Of a stretch of 22,766 bases of DNA, positions 12,990 through 22,766 are shown piece by piece (the first letter of the stretch is position 1; every line of letters begins with the position of its first letter). Under the pieces are notes generated by a model. That model ran no database searches. It was not told where the DNA came from and saw nothing but the letters and a program-made list of their open reading frames with translations. Source of the DNA: a virus; IMG/VR virus record IMGVR_UViG_3300022748_000047, positions 1-22,766 of that record; one strand, 5' to 3'. Position numbers and translations under genes: made by a program.

Positions 12990-15900
12990 ATGTCTAATCT
13001 TGGCCCTCAACAAATAAACACATCTTATCCCGGCTTACTGCAAGTTCCAGGTGGACTTACAACTGTTTTGCAATATGTCAGCGATGGCGCTGGCAACACA
13101 TCTCCTTGGCAACTTAGCACAACATCTATTGGCTTTGGTTCATTGCAACTTTCCGGCTCTATCGACATGGGCGGAAATGCAATCAACAATCTTGCAACGC
13201 CTGTTCTTGGCTCTGACGCGGCCACAAAAGCATATGTGGATTCTGTTGCTGTAGGTCTTCAGCCTAAAGCGGAAGTAAAGGCTGCAAGCACTGGCGATAT
13301 TACTCTTTCCGGCACGCAGATTATTGACGGCATCACTCTGTCATCTGGCGATAGAGTGCTAGTCAAGAATCAAGCAATTCAATCGCAAAATGGCATTTAT
13401 ACAGTCAGTTCTGGTCCTTGGAGTCGCGCATCTGATGCTGACACTTGGAGCGAATTAGTAAGCGCATATCTATTTGTGCAGCTTGGAACGACTCAAGCAG
13501 CTACATCTTGGGTTTGTAATATCCCGCCTGGAGGAACTCTTGGCGTAACGGCTGTTACTTGGCTATTGTTCTCTCAGTCTTCTTCTGTTCTTTCAAATTA
13601 CCTGACATTTGATGCGCTTGGCGATGGCGAAGAAGGCGTTACGGATATTGCGACTGAAGCAAGTGCTAATGTTCTGACTGAAAGCAGTGAATTTCTAACA
13701 ATTCAAACGCCAAGCGCGTTGCTTTTCAATGGATCTGCGCCATTAACGATTTCTTACAACAGTATTGGCGCGGCTGACATAAATGGATATGACGTAACGC
13801 CGGGATCAGTCTGGAATATCAATGTTCTTGGCAATGCTGAAACCGTTACAAATGGCGTTTACACGTCTACAAATTATCTTGATCCGTCATGGCTGACTGG
13901 CCTTGCGTCTTCTAAGCTCATTGGCGCAGTTTCAGTCAACAACGGCGGTACTGGTGTAGCTACTTTATCCGGTGTTCTGTACGGAAATGGCACTAGCGCA
14001 GTCACAACAGCTACTGGATCTCAGATTTCTACAGCAATTGGCTCTACGCCAGTCGCTTATGCAACCAATCTGACAGGAACTCTAAGCATTGCAAATGGCG
14101 GTACGGGCCAAACCAGTGCAAATGATGCTTTAAATGCGTTGCTTCCAGCGCAATCAGGCAATACAAATCGTGTTTTGTACACGGATGGCATTAATGCTTC
14201 TTGGAGTACATCACTTGCTCTGACAATGGGCAATATGGGCGTTGCTGTTACGCCTGCGCCATGGCCTTTTGCTGGCAACATTCAAGCAAGCAATCTGTCA
14301 TTTACAAGCGTAGGGACGCTTGGAGCCAACGTATATTACGACGGCGGATACAAGTACATAGGACCAGGTGTAGCAACTGCGCTTGCGTTGTCTGCTGATG
14401 CTGGTTTTTATTGGTATTCAACGTCTACGCCAGGGACTGCTGGAGCCGCCGTTCCGTTCAATGAGGTAATGAAGCTAGACGCTTCAGCAAAGCTCACGGT
14501 TGCTGGAGATATCAAAGCAGGCGGAAACATTGGCATTACAAGCAATATTAGTTCCTGGGGCACTGGATCGACGCTAGAGATGTCTTCTGGCGCTATTCAT
14601 TCGCCGGATAACGCAACTATTGATTACGCGCAAAACGTATATCTAAACAGCGCTCCGCAATGGATCAGAAAAAATAACGGTCCTGCTTCTATTTATAGGC
14701 AGACATCAGGCGCACATGAGTTTTATGTTACCGGATCAGGATCTGCTGGAAGCGTTGCAACTTTTGGCGCTCCAAGCGTATCTATTAACAACGCTGGAAA
14801 TCTAAATCTTGCAAATGCGCTGTTGCTGAATGGCAGTGCAGGCACTACTGGACAAGTTCCTACATCTACCGGTGGCGGAGCAATGGTTTGGGGTACTGGT
14901 GGGGGTGCGACTGGACCTGTTGGACCTACTGGACCGTCTGGACCTATTGGACCCACTGGAATACAAGGACCGACTGGGCCAAGTGGATTAGGCGCTACAG
15001 GTGCTACAGGTGCTATTGGACCCACTGGTCCTGCTGGAAGCGCTGGAAATCTCCTGTATTTTAATATTGTTGACTACGGCGCATCTTCTGGTGGATCTGC
15101 TACCACAAACACTACAGCTATAAATAATGCGGCATCTGCGGCAAATGCGGCTGGCGGTGGTGTTGTTTACATTCCACGGGGAACTTATCAGATCAATGGA
15201 ACGATCACTGTTTACAACAAAGTGATTTTTCAAGGTCAGGGAGTTGACGTATCAATAGTACAAAGAGCGCCATCTTTTACTAGCGGTGATATGTTTGTCA
15301 CCTATGGTTTTTATAACTCTCCGGGTGGCACTCCTACATATCCTAATTATAATTCTGTAGCGCAAAATGCTGCAGCAGAAAATAATTCAGCCACAAATCC
15401 TTGGTACATTGGTGGATATTCAAGAGCCGGTGTGTATGAATTTGGTTTTTCAAGCCTAACAATTGACGGAAATAGAGGAGCAACTGGCGGAGCTGGCGGT
15501 TGGTGTCTAATCATTTTCGGTTATGGCTATGTCATAAACAATATTGAGATTGTTGGTTGTCCTCAGGGTGGCATGTATGCGCGTTGGTGGATAGGTGGCG
15601 TTGCAGATCCTTCATTGTTCGATTACGGAACACATCTAAATGCGCCACAAGCATTTGTGACAAATGTCAATATATCTGCTCCTACAATAACACCAGAAAT
15701 AAATGGACCGCATGATGTAATTATTTCAAACTTCATGGTTTCATTTACTAGCCCAAATTCAGTGTATACCGGGGCCGCTCTTTCAATCGGGCCCGGAGCT
15801 CAGGGTGCTTGCATTAGCAATATGCACCCATGGTCATTCAACACAACGATTTGCCTTAAAATTAATTGTTCATTCTGCACAATTACTAATCTAGTTTTAG

Positions 15901-16880
15901 ATAATGTGCAAAATGGCGGCACTATGCTTGTTATTACAGGCGACGGAAACAATGTTCAAGGTATAGTTGTAGGTATTGATAATCAAACAAGCACAGTAGT
16001 TCAGCCGCAATCTGGATATGGTGCAAATCGCGTTAGCATGTTTGTTACGGCTGGCGGCTCAGGTAGCTGCACTCTTTTAAATGCTGCAGCAGAATCAAAC
16101 ATTGGTAGCACATATGAGTTCAACCTATACACATATGGAGCAATCAACATTGTTCCTATTGCGGCTGGATATGTTTCACCTCTTGATTCATTTACATACA
16201 ACGTTTTTAAAGAAAACGGTCACACTGGATCAGTTCCATCAAGCTACCAGCATTTATCAGGGGCAATTCAAGCAAGCAACGGTTTTGGCTCATCAGGTCA
16301 AGTGCTTACTTCATCTGGCGGCGGTCAGATGTCTTGGACGACTGTTGGTAGTGGCGGCTGGACACAATCAGGGTCAAACACATATACATTTGGAAATGTA
16401 GGAATTGGTGTAGGGCCAGATAGTGTTGCAAAATTAAATATCTATAATTCTTCTCTTGCAGCAAATACATCAACATTAGCATTCTTTAATAGAACAACTG
16501 ACGGAGATGTAATTACGTTTTTTGAAGGATCAACATACGCTGGTAAAGTTTATTATTCTGGCGGTGTTGTTGGATTTCAGCCAGCGTCTGATTACAGAAT
16601 TAAAGAAAATGTTTCAGGCATTTCTGATGCAATCAATTCTGTAATGTCTTTAAATCCAGTTAAATACAACATGACTGGATATGAAATGATTGTTGATGGC
16701 TTTCTTGCACACGAAGCGCAACAAGTACTTCCATTTGCTGTATCTGGCACAAAAGACGAGGTAGATGAAGATGGCAATCCGGTTTATCAAGGAATTGATT
16801 ACTCTAGATTTGTTCCGTTGCTCACAGCCGCCATCAAAGAACTTGTTGCCAGAGTTAAAACTCTGGAAGACAAAGGATAG
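12990..16880 (+). CDS. Large multidomain tail spike: beta-helix domain and S74 chaperone
   Basis: A 1296-residue receptor-binding or depolymerase-like spike. The N-terminal part (1-200) holds [20 protein letters not shown] and DADTWSEL, a common fibre domain. NGGTG repeats follow. A short collagen-like run (639-686) leads to a pectate-lyase-type beta-helix: [12 protein letters not shown] (about 692) and [20 protein letters not shown], continuing to about 1100. Enzymatic residues cannot be assigned. The last 97 residues, from S1200 (SDYRIKENV), are an S74 chaperone that should self-cleave. No strong ribosome site precedes ATG 12990. It probably degrades or binds a surface polysaccharide. Confidence 0.88.
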   Translation: MSNLGPQQINTSYPGLLQVPGGLTTVLQYVSDGAGNTSPWQLSTTSIGFGSLQLSGSIDMGGNAINNLATPVLGSDAATKAYVDSVAVGLQPKAEVKAASTGDITLSGTQIIDGITLSSGDRVLVKNQAIQSQNGIYTVSSGPWSRASDADTWSELVSAYLFVQLGTTQAATSWVCNIPPGGTLGVTAVTWLLFSQSSSVLSNYLTFDALGDGEEGVTDIATEASANVLTESSEFLTIQTPSALLFNGSAPLTISYNSIGAADINGYDVTPGSVWNINVLGNAETVTNGVYTSTNYLDPSWLTGLASSKLIGAVSVNNGGTGVATLSGVLYGNGTSAVTTATGSQISTAIGSTPVAYATNLTGTLSIANGGTGQTSANDALNALLPAQSGNTNRVLYTDGINASWSTSLALTMGNMGVAVTPAPWPFAGNIQASNLSFTSVGTLGANVYYDGGYKYIGPGVATALALSADAGFYWYSTSTPGTAGAAVPFNEVMKLDASAKLTVAGDIKAGGNIGITSNISSWGTGSTLEMSSGAIHSPDNATIDYAQNVYLNSAPQWIRKNNGPASIYRQTSGAHEFYVTGSGSAGSVATFGAPSVSINNAGNLNLANALLLNGSAGTTGQVPTSTGGGAMVWGTGGGATGPVGPTGPSGPIGPTGIQGPTGPSGLGATGATGAIGPTGPAGSAGNLLYFNIVDYGASSGGSATTNTTAINNAASAANAAGGGVVYIPRGTYQINGTITVYNKVIFQGQGVDVSIVQRAPSFTSGDMFVTYGFYNSPGGTPTYPNYNSVAQNAAAENNSATNPWYIGGYSRAGVYEFGFSSLTIDGNRGATGGAGGWCLIIFGYGYVINNIEIVGCPQGGMYARWWIGGVADPSLFDYGTHLNAPQAFVTNVNISAPTITPEINGPHDVIISNFMVSFTSPNSVYTGAALSIGPGAQGACISNMHPWSFNTTICLKINCSFCTITNLVLDNVQNGGTMLVITGDGNNVQGIVVGIDNQTSTVVQPQSGYGANRVSMFVTAGGSGSCTLLNAAAESNIGSTYEFNLYTYGAINIVPIAAGYVSPLDSFTYNVFKENGHTGSVPSSYQHLSGAIQASNGFGSSGQVLTSSGGGQMSWTTVGSGGWTQSGSNTYTFGNVGIGVGPDSVAKLNIYNSSLAANTSTLAFFNRTTDGDVITFFEGSTYAGKVYYSGGVVGFQPASDYRIKENVSGISDAINSVMSLNPVKYNMTGYEMIVDGFLAHEAQQVLPFAVSGTKDEVDEDGNPVYQGIDYSRFVPLLTAAIKELVARVKTLEDKG
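14904..15047 (+). repeat. Collagen-like GXY repeat in the spike
   Basis: Sixteen triplets of Gly-X-Y type (many GPT and GAT) encode residues 639-686, with one shortened triplet (GPS-GL-GAT) that breaks the register. It likely forms a flexible trimeric rod between the stem and the beta-helix. Confidence 0.85.
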
Positions 16881-16959
16881 ATACGGAAACACTATTTGGA
16901 CCGATTATGAGCCTTTTGATATTCGTAAATCAGATCCAAGACAGTTAAAATACTGGTGA
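16881..16959 (+). pseudogene. Possible gene remnant or out-of-frame extension after the spike
   Basis: In the +1 frame relative to the spike, the 79 bases past its stop read [19 protein letters not shown] and PRQLKYW before TGA 16957-16959. This stretch has protein-like composition, with Trp, Tyr, Pro and charged residues. It could be the end of a small gene whose start was lost, or an overlapping gene starting at ATG 16765. A weak hairpin TGACT/AGTCA (16957-16961/16965-16969) followed by TTTT lies next to it. Evidence is thin. Confidence 0.3.
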
Positions 16960-16987
16960 CTCATAGTCATTTTAAGCGAGAAATCAA

Positions 16988-18106
16988 ATGTCTAGACAAT
17001 TTACAGTTACGTTAGTCCCTCCTCTTGGCGGTACGCTAGGGGATTGCGTTTATGAAGTTTTTTACGCTGGAACAACGACTACTGTTGCTGTCTATTCTGA
17101 TTCTGCTTGCACTAGTCAGATTGCTTTGCCAGGACCTGTGACTGACAATCAGATCACTTTTTATGTTGTCAATGGCTCAGTTGAATACGATCTTTTGCTT
17201 GGCGGCGGAAATCTTGTTAGAACGCCAAGGTTAGACAATATCTGGTCCCTTCCTGGTCCTATCTGGGAACTTTCCAGTGTCTACTGGGAAAACAATCCAG
17301 CCATCTGGGATGCAATTAATCCGCAGCCTATTGCTACAAAGACAGTGCAGAATGTCGGTCAGATGTATACAGCAAATGACCTTATTCGTGCTGCTATGCG
17401 CCTTATTCAGGTGTCAGCGGTTGATACGGATCTGACTGCATCTGAACTGCAAGATGGCCTTGAATCGCTCAATAGAATGCTGGATAGCTGGTCAGCGGAT
17501 GAATTGACTTTGTATCAAGTCATTCGCGAGCAGTTCCCGCTGGTGTCTGGGCAAAATCCTTACACCATGGGCTATGGCGGAGATTTCAACACATCTAGGC
17601 CAATGAAGATTGTTGACGCATACCTTGTGCTCAACAACGGATCAATTCCTGTTAGCTATCCAATGCAAGTGCTTGGATACGATGACTACAATGCTGTCAG
17701 GCTAAAGACTCTTAGCACGAACTTTCCTAATTACATTTATTACCAGCCGTCATTCCCGATAGCTCAGGTTTATATTTATCCGATTTTTGCGCCAAATGAT
17801 CCCAGTACACAAGGGCCAGCATATATCAATCTGACTTCTTGGAAGCCGTTTGACATAATCTTAAATCCTACGGCATACATGGAGTACCCTCCAGGCTACT
17901 GGGAAGCGATTGTATTTAATCTTGCAGTTCGCATTGCAGAGGAATATCAGTTTGATATTCGTCCTACAACTGTTCAGTTAGCTGTGAATTCGCTCAAGCG
18001 CGTTAAAAGACTCAATCAACGCACTGTGACGTTGCAGACTGATGTAGCACTAATGAATACATCCCAACTACGTTATAATATATATTCAGACGGATACGGA
18101 CGATAA
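16988..18106 (+). CDS. Tail accessory factor, P22 gp4-like, with N-terminal extension
   Basis: A 372-residue head-to-tail joining protein. The part from about residue 127 (YTANDLIRAAMRLIQV, then LQDGLESLNRMLDSWSADEL) is the P22 gp4-type tail accessory factor, which binds under the portal and completes the head. Its end NSLKRVKRLN is also typical. The first roughly 125 residues are an extra beta-rich domain (MSRQFTVTLVPPLGG, ending in Trp-rich WENNPAIW), absent in P22 gp4 (166 aa). GAG lies upstream of ATG 16988. It sits right before the gp10-like gene, as in P22. Confidence 0.88.
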   Translation: MSRQFTVTLVPPLGGTLGDCVYEVFYAGTTTTVAVYSDSACTSQIALPGPVTDNQITFYVVNGSVEYDLLLGGGNLVRTPRLDNIWSLPGPIWELSSVYWENNPAIWDAINPQPIATKTVQNVGQMYTANDLIRAAMRLIQVSAVDTDLTASELQDGLESLNRMLDSWSADELTLYQVIREQFPLVSGQNPYTMGYGGDFNTSRPMKIVDAYLVLNNGSIPVSYPMQVLGYDDYNAVRLKTLSTNFPNYIYYQPSFPIAQVYIYPIFAPNDPSTQGPAYINLTSWKPFDIILNPTAYMEYPPGYWEAIVFNLAVRIAEEYQFDIRPTTVQLAVNSLKRVKRLNQRTVTLQTDVALMNTSQLRYNIYSDGYGR

Positions 18107-18133
18107 TGTTATATAGGATATACGGAGTTATCC

Positions 18134-19927
18134 ATGCCTGAAACAATGCAACTCCCTATTCTTGGCCCTGGCGTTGCAGGCCGTTCTCGCGCTGTAACGG
18201 CTCAGAAGCGCCAGAATTTGTTCCTTGAAATTAAGCCAGAAAAGGACAAATCAAATCTAGTTGCATACGGTACGCCAGGGTTAAAATATTTTACTTCTCT
18301 TGGCGCTAATCCTGTTCGCGGATTCTGGTGGTTTCAAGCAATCAATCGCCTTTTTGCTGTTGCATACGATCAATTAGTAGAAATCTCTCCAGATGGAAAT
18401 GTCACTAATCGCGGTACGCTTCTAACAACTTCTGGTCGAGTATCTATGGCTGATAATGGCCTTCAGCTAATGATTGTTGATGGCGTATCTGGCTATATCT
18501 TTCAGCCGACTACTGCTGAATTGTCTTACACGCGCTCAGGTCGAGCCGCAACAATTTATGAAACGCTTACGACTAGAACGACTGGTCAGGTCATTACGAT
18601 CAAAGGAGATGCAAATCTTGCGTCTGGAGACTACACAGTCTCATTGATTCAGACTAATGCGCCAGACATGTCTGCTGGTAGTGAATATGTCATTCAGTCA
18701 GTTGGAACAACAAACTTTACGTTAGTTGGCGCTGCATTGAATGAAGTTGGAACGGTCTTTACTGCAACAGGGCCAACGACAGGAACGGGTGTTGTCACTA
18801 ATGCCAACAGCTTTCATATTGGCGTAACGCCATCTGGAGTGTCTAGCGGGAAATGCTTCATTCTCAACAACTTTAGACAAATTAGAACAGCCTATAGCGG
18901 AGTTAATTTTCCTTTAGCATCAACGGTTGCTTTCATTGATTCATACTTTGTTGTCAATGTGATTGGCACAAAGCAATTCTGGATCTCAGGAGGCTATGAC
19001 GGCTTTTACTGGGATCCTTTGCAGTATGCAAGCAAAGAGTCTTACACGGATAATCTGCAAGCAGTCACTGTTGATAATGGCAATATTGTTTTGCTTGGAT
19101 CAGTGTCTCAAGAGTACTGGCAAGACTCTGGCGCATATCCATTTCCGTTTCAAAGAATTGCAGGCTCTCCGACTGATGTTGGCCTAGTTGCAATTCGATC
19201 AATTGCTCGATGTGCTGGAGAAATGTTCTATCTTGGACGCTCTAGGCGCGGTGGCATATCAGTCATGCGAATAGAGAATTATCGCTGCATTCCTGTTTCT
19301 ACGCCTGATCTTGATTTTCTGTTCAGTGAATATGAGACGCCAGAAGATGCGATTGCTTACTCCTATCGGTTTACTGGGCATGAGTTTTATGTCATTAACT
19401 TTCAAGCACAGAAAAAAACATGGATGTACGATGCAACGTCTGATGTTTGGTCTGAATTGACATCAGGATCTGACTCTAGGCATTACGGACAATTAGCCAC
19501 ACAGTTTCAGAACAAGATTTTTGTTTCTGATTATAGAAACGGAAATATCTACACATACGATTCTGAAACTTACACAGACAATGGCGATTACATTGCCAGA
19601 GAGCTTATTACGCCTCATTTCTTTGCAAGCACATCGTTCAACAAGTTGCATATCTATCGGTTGCGTATGGATATGGAGCAAGGCAATGGTGTTGTTTCTG
19701 GTCAAGGCCAAACGCCACAGGTTATGTTGCAAGTAAGCCGTGACGGTGGATACACCTGGGGAAATGAAATGTGGACTTCATCAGGTCAAGCTGGACAGTT
19801 TTTGCACAGAGCAGAATGGCGCAGACTTGGTGTAAGTCGTAACTATGTATTTAAGTTTCGTATTACTGATCCTGTAAAAGTTGTCATGATGAGCGCGGCT
19901 GCTTATGCAACTGAGGCTGCAAAATAA
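18134..19927 (+). CDS. Tail plug/DNA stabilisation protein, P22 gp10-like, with inserted domains
   Basis: A 597-residue protein, compared with 472 in P22 gp10. The start LPILGPGVAGRSRAV and QKRQNLFLE match the N-terminus of gp10-type beta-propeller tail proteins. FWISGGYDGFYWDPLQYASKE and EYWQDSGAYPFPFQRIAGSP are family motifs. Residues about 141-245 form an insert with AGSEYVIQSVGTTNFTLVGA, a module repeated across unrelated phage proteins. The protein closes the tail below gp4 and holds DNA in the head. GGAG (18124-18127) gives a 6-nt spacing. The stop overlaps the next start by one base. Confidence 0.9.
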   Translation: MPETMQLPILGPGVAGRSRAVTAQKRQNLFLEIKPEKDKSNLVAYGTPGLKYFTSLGANPVRGFWWFQAINRLFAVAYDQLVEISPDGNVTNRGTLLTTSGRVSMADNGLQLMIVDGVSGYIFQPTTAELSYTRSGRAATIYETLTTRTTGQVITIKGDANLASGDYTVSLIQTNAPDMSAGSEYVIQSVGTTNFTLVGAALNEVGTVFTATGPTTGTGVVTNANSFHIGVTPSGVSSGKCFILNNFRQIRTAYSGVNFPLASTVAFIDSYFVVNVIGTKQFWISGGYDGFYWDPLQYASKESYTDNLQAVTVDNGNIVLLGSVSQEYWQDSGAYPFPFQRIAGSPTDVGLVAIRSIARCAGEMFYLGRSRRGGISVMRIENYRCIPVSTPDLDFLFSEYETPEDAIAYSYRFTGHEFYVINFQAQKKTWMYDATSDVWSELTSGSDSRHYGQLATQFQNKIFVSDYRNGNIYTYDSETYTDNGDYIARELITPHFFASTSFNKLHIYRLRMDMEQGNGVVSGQGQTPQVMLQVSRDGGYTWGNEMWTSSGQAGQFLHRAEWRRLGVSRNYVFKFRITDPVKVVMMSAAAYATEAAK

Positions 19928-20127
19928 TGGCTATTCCACAACCGCCATTTAGGTCTGCAACTGCTGATAAAAACGGCATGTTTAACCCTGTTTGGGTACA
20001 ATGGTTTCAGCAAGTTCAAGAACAACTTAGCTCTAGTAGTAGCCCAGTAATTGATGGCGGTACGCCTTCATCTATTTATGGCGGATCTATCACAGCCATT
20101 AGCGGCGGAACGGTAGGAAACAGATGA
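19927..20127 (+). CDS. Small tail protein before the collagen-like fibre
   Basis: A 66-residue protein with [17 protein letters not shown] near the middle, a pattern typical of short phage proteins that lie just ahead of fibre genes, followed by a Ser/Gly-rich tail. It starts in the stop codon of the gp10-like gene and overlaps the fibre gene by ATGA, so three genes share a translational chain. It may be a fibre anchor or assembly factor, inferred from position. Confidence 0.7.
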   Translation: MAIPQPPFRSATADKNGMFNPVWVQWFQQVQEQLSSSSSPVIDGGTPSSIYGGSITAISGGTVGNR

Positions 20128-22073
20128 CAGTTCAAATCCAACTTAGAAGAGGCTCTGCCTCAGAATGGTCAACAGCTAATCCGACTCTTGCATCCGGTGA
20201 AATGGGTGTAGAAACGGATACTGGCCGATTCAAGGTTGGTAATGGTTCTACGCCATGGAATGCTTTGCCATATTCATCTGGCCCTGCTGGCCCTACTGGT
20301 CCACAAGGTGCAACTGGTGCTGCTGGCGATCCTGGCGGACCTACTGGCGTAACTGGTCCTACTGGCGCAACAGGTGTTGGCACAACAGGCGCAACTGGGC
20401 CAATTGGAGCGACCGGAATTCGCGGAGCAACAGGTCCGACTGGTATTGGAACGACCGGAGCAACAGGAGTTATTGGACCTAACGGAATTACTGGAGCCAC
20501 TGGCGTTCAAGGCGCTACAGGACCAGCAGGAACAACTGGCGCACAAGGACCAACCGGCGTACAAGGCGCAACTGGAATACAAGGTGCTACAGGTATTCAA
20601 GGAACGATTGGCGTAACAGGCGCAACAGGTCCGCAAGGATTAGCTGGAGATACTGGCGCTACTGGCATACAAGGACCAACAGGTGCTATTGGGCCACAAG
20701 GCGCATCTGGAGCAACTGGACCAGTAGGTGCAAATGGACCACAGGGCGCAACAGGATTAACTGGCGCAACTGGTATTGCTGGAAATACTGTCCTTAATGG
20801 AACTGTGGCTCCGACTGCTGGAATTGGTGTAAATGGTGATTTTTACATCAATACAACCAATGAAAATATTTATGGCCCTAAAGCCGCTGGCGCTTGGCCG
20901 GTTGGCGTTTCTCTTGTAGGTTCAACTGGCGCTACTGGATTACAAGGATCTACAGGGCCGATTGGCGTTACAGGACCGCAGGGCGCAACTGGCGTTATTG
21001 GCGTAACGGGCGCGACTGGCGTACAAGGAATAACAGGAGCAACAGGCGTTGCTGGCGCTGGTGGTGCTAATGGTTACTGGGGATCTTTTTATGATACTAG
21101 CAACCAGGCAGCAACAAGCACAACTGCTGTTTATCCCGCAAAACTGAATCATACCGATATCAACAGTAATGGCGTAAGCATCGGTAACGATCCTTCAGGC
21201 AATCCGACCAAGATTATTTTTGCTAATGCTGGCGTTTACAACGTTCAATTTTCAGCGCAGTTCGTTAACACAGACACACAGATTCATAACGCGCAAATTT
21301 GGCTACGACTAAACGATACAGGTAGCGCTGGTGACATTGCTGATTCTGCCGGTGAAATTGCGATCACAAACAGTCATGGTGGCATTGATGGTCTGAACGT
21401 TGTTTCTTGGAACTATGTTCTCAAGCTAAATGCCGGTGACTATCTACAATTGATGTGGCGCGTTGATAGCACTCAGGTCAGCATGCAGACGCTTCCTGCG
21501 GGAACCAGTCCGGTTTATCCAGAAACGCCTTCATTGATTTTGACGGCTACTCAGGTTCTTTATACGCAAATCGGACCATCAGGAGCTACTGGCCCTATCG
21601 GACCTACTGGAGCGATTGGTGTTACTGGACCTACTGGTGTAGGCATTACAGGTGCTACTGGTGTACAAGGTCCGACTGGACCACAAGGAGTTACGGGGCC
21701 TACTGGTCCAACTCCAGTTCAAAACATTACGCATTACAACTCGACTTCTGCTACGAACGTACAAGGTGGATTGGCGATTGGCTCAACTGTTACGCAAGCG
21801 GTTGTAGACACTGACGCTAGCGGCTCTACTAATGGCATTACATTGCCGACAGGCGCTAGTGGTATGATTGTGACCGTAACGAACCTTGGGCCACAAAATT
21901 TGAATGTTTATCCTGCATCTACTGGGCGGATCTATCAGGCAACGGCTACAAATTCGCCAGTGCTTTTGATTGCGGGAGATGCTTCTCAATTTGTTTACAT
22001 TAGCTCAAATTCGTTAGGTTCTTGCTGGTTCCAGCAGATTTACGCATTTGACTGTTTGTTAACAGAGACATGA
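20124..22073 (+). CDS. Collagen-like tail fibre with jelly-roll domain
   Basis: A 649-residue fibre. Residues 1-50 ([20 protein letters not shown], then [17 protein letters not shown]) form the attachment head found on many phage fibres. Collagen-like runs cover 53-220, 267-314 and 484-530. A linker with [19 protein letters not shown] follows the first run. Residues 317-480 look like a C1q/TNF-type jelly roll ([25 protein letters not shown]). The end (531-649) is a beta domain with a QFVYISSN strand. The modules suggest a trimeric rod with two adhesive heads for host binding. Thr is very frequent in Gly-X-Thr triplets. Confidence 0.9.
   Translation: MTVQIQLRRGSASEWSTANPTLASGEMGVETDTGRFKVGNGSTPWNALPYSSGPAGPTGPQGATGAAGDPGGPTGVTGPTGATGVGTTGATGPIGATGIRGATGPTGIGTTGATGVIGPNGITGATGVQGATGPAGTTGAQGPTGVQGATGIQGATGIQGTIGVTGATGPQGLAGDTGATGIQGPTGAIGPQGASGATGPVGANGPQGATGLTGATGIAGNTVLNGTVAPTAGIGVNGDFYINTTNENIYGPKAAGAWPVGVSLVGSTGATGLQGSTGPIGVTGPQGATGVIGVTGATGVQGITGATGVAGAGGANGYWGSFYDTSNQAATSTTAVYPAKLNHTDINSNGVSIGNDPSGNPTKIIFANAGVYNVQFSAQFVNTDTQIHNAQIWLRLNDTGSAGDIADSAGEIAITNSHGGIDGLNVVSWNYVLKLNAGDYLQLMWRVDSTQVSMQTLPAGTSPVYPETPSLILTATQVLYTQIGPSGATGPIGPTGAIGVTGPTGVGITGATGVQGPTGPQGVTGPTGPTPVQNITHYNSTSATNVQGGLAIGSTVTQAVVDTDASGSTNGITLPTGASGMIVTVTNLGPQNLNVYPASTGRIYQATATNSPVLLIAGDASQFVYISSNSLGSCWFQQIYAFDCLLTET
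20280..20783 (+). repeat. Collagen-like repeat block 1
   Basis: About 56 Gly-X-Y triplets (residues 53-220). Most carry Thr or Gln in the third place ([12 protein letters not shown]). The codons for repeated triplets vary, so long exact DNA repeats are rare. Confidence 0.9.
20922..21065 (+). repeat. Collagen-like repeat block 2
   Basis: Residues 267-314 form about 16 Gly-X-Y triplets between a linker and the jelly-roll domain. Composition matches block 1, with many GAT and GVT triplets. Confidence 0.85.
21573..21713 (+). repeat. Collagen-like repeat block 3
   Basis: Residues 484-530 form about 16 triplets joining the jelly roll to the C-terminal beta domain. One triplet is broken at GVGITG. 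Codons vary between repeats. Confidence 0.85.
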
Positions 22074-22766
22074 AATTACATCTAATCGGTATTTTTCACA
22101 CGATAACAAAGCCAGAATATTCACATTGCGCTTTTACTGGGCGCGTTATGAGATTTGGCAAAATGATGATTCCGTATGGATATGAAGTCATTGAATACAG
22201 CAATGAAGGTGCAGAGTCAGAAGCGACTGAGCACGTAACTATTCTTGAAAAAGATGAGTTTGAGTCATTGCGGGAACGGATGAACTATTCTCCTCCGCAT
22301 GGCGAAGCGTCAATGGATTCTGACATTTACAGGGCATTTTGCGCCAAACTCAATCAGGAATTAGCAAAGCGCGTACAACCTGGAGATATTGTCTGCCATC
22401 CGTTTGGACATGCGCATGGTTATCTGGATCAGATTTTGCCTTACGCCAAGCATGTAGAGATCGGCATTGGCTATCCGACTTGTCATTTTCCATTGCGAGT
22501 GTATGAAACTTACACTTGGTGGGCATGGCATCAAGGAAAAGAACAGCAAGCCGGGAATGCTTATCAATGGGTTTGTCCCATGGGATATGACATTGATGAC
22601 TGGGAAGTTAAGAGAAACGCTGGCAAATATCTTCTTTACTTTGGTCGCATTGTTGAATGCAAAGGATTGTACACGGTCAAAGAAATTGCAAAGCATGTAG
22701 ATATGCCAATCATTATGTGTGGCGCTGGAGATCCTACGCCATTTCTTGATGATGGCATTCCAAATT
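22070..22766 (+). CDS. GT-B glycosyltransferase (partial, runs off the window)
   Basis: The frame opens at ATG 22070, overlapping the fibre stop by ATGA, and stays open for 232 codons to the window end. The N-terminal part begins [20 protein letters not shown]. The C-terminal part shows [20 protein letters not shown] and [13 protein letters not shown], the GR-x-x-x-x-KG and G-x-G pattern of the donor domain of GT4-like glycosyltransferases, which move a sugar from a nucleotide-sugar. The missing end should hold the E-x-x-x-E motif. The coupled position after a Thr-rich collagen-like fibre suggests that it glycosylates phage fibres. That role is inferred. Confidence 0.85.
   Translation, partial: MKLHLIGIFHTITKPEYSHCAFTGRVMRFGKMMIPYGYEVIEYSNEGAESEATEHVTILEKDEFESLRERMNYSPPHGEASMDSDIYRAFCAKLNQELAKRVQPGDIVCHPFGHAHGYLDQILPYAKHVEIGIGYPTCHFPLRVYETYTWWAWHQGKEQQAGNAYQWVCPMGYDIDDWEVKRNAGKYLLYFGRIVECKGLYTVKEIAKHVDMPIIMCGAGDPTPFLDDGIPN

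Noticed and set aside
18074-18079. TATAAT inside the gp4-like gene end as a promoter
   Set aside because: It lies in an AT-rich coding stretch, with no TG extension or suitable -35 box.
20132-20500. Minus-strand Pro/Val-rich open frames opposite the collagen repeats
   Set aside because: They arise from the reverse complement of Gly-X-Thr codons. The same effect appears at 14723-15025.
20280-20783. CRISPR-like or satellite array
   Set aside because: The periodicity is 9 nt in frame with Gly-X-Y coding and variable codons. There are no spacers or conserved direct repeats.

Overview
The window is a 22.8 kb piece of a tailed-phage (Caudoviricetes) genome. All genes lie on the + strand. The head and tail-neck genes follow the order and sizes of the P22-like podovirus module: small terminase, large terminase, portal (731 aa), scaffold (291 aa), HK97-fold P22-type coat (417 aa after splicing), a gp4-like tail accessory factor and a gp10-like tail plug. 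Shine-Dalgarno sites, the P22-type short tail and the fibre modules suggest a Gram-negative host. No host gene is present, so the host cannot be named.

Layout. 1-1778: small early or accessory genes (a DUF551-like protein, a Cys4 protein, an HNH/AP2 homing-type endonuclease, a MazG-like pyrophosphatase, a DUF3310 protein and a 55-aa CxxC protein). 1779-1896: a structured leader. 1897-7741: an ADP-ribosyltransferase-like protein, then TerS, a small Gly/Ile-rich protein, TerL, portal and scaffold. 7742-8637: a dense regulatory region with promoter-like motifs, a candidate 61-nt RNA, a terminator, a three-way-junction RNA, a GIY-YIG endonuclease and the coat-gene promoter and leader. 8638-10196: the coat gene, interrupted after 32 nt by a 305-nt ORF-less group I intron. 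10212-16880: a head-associated protein, small proteins and two fibre proteins ending in S74 chaperone domains. 16988-22073: gp4-like and gp10-like tail proteins, then a small protein and a collagen-like fibre. 22070-end: a glycosyltransferase cut off by the window edge.

The most unusual part is 7742-8974. A group I intron sits in codon 11 of the coat gene, and a free-standing GIY-YIG endonuclease lies directly upstream. This layout fits collaborative homing, in which a separately encoded nuclease mobilises a neighbouring intron. The GIY-YIG gene and the distant HNH gene (566-1060) are each preceded by the same assembly: an extended -10 motif, 6 nt, then a roughly 50-nt three-way-junction RNA whose stems differ by compensatory changes. 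A third copy of the promoter-leader pattern would produce a short RNA carrying the anti-Shine-Dalgarno sequence CCUCCUUA and ending at a strong terminator. Together these look like an undescribed leader-RNA system tied to phage homing endonucleases. That interpretation is inferred from sequence alone.
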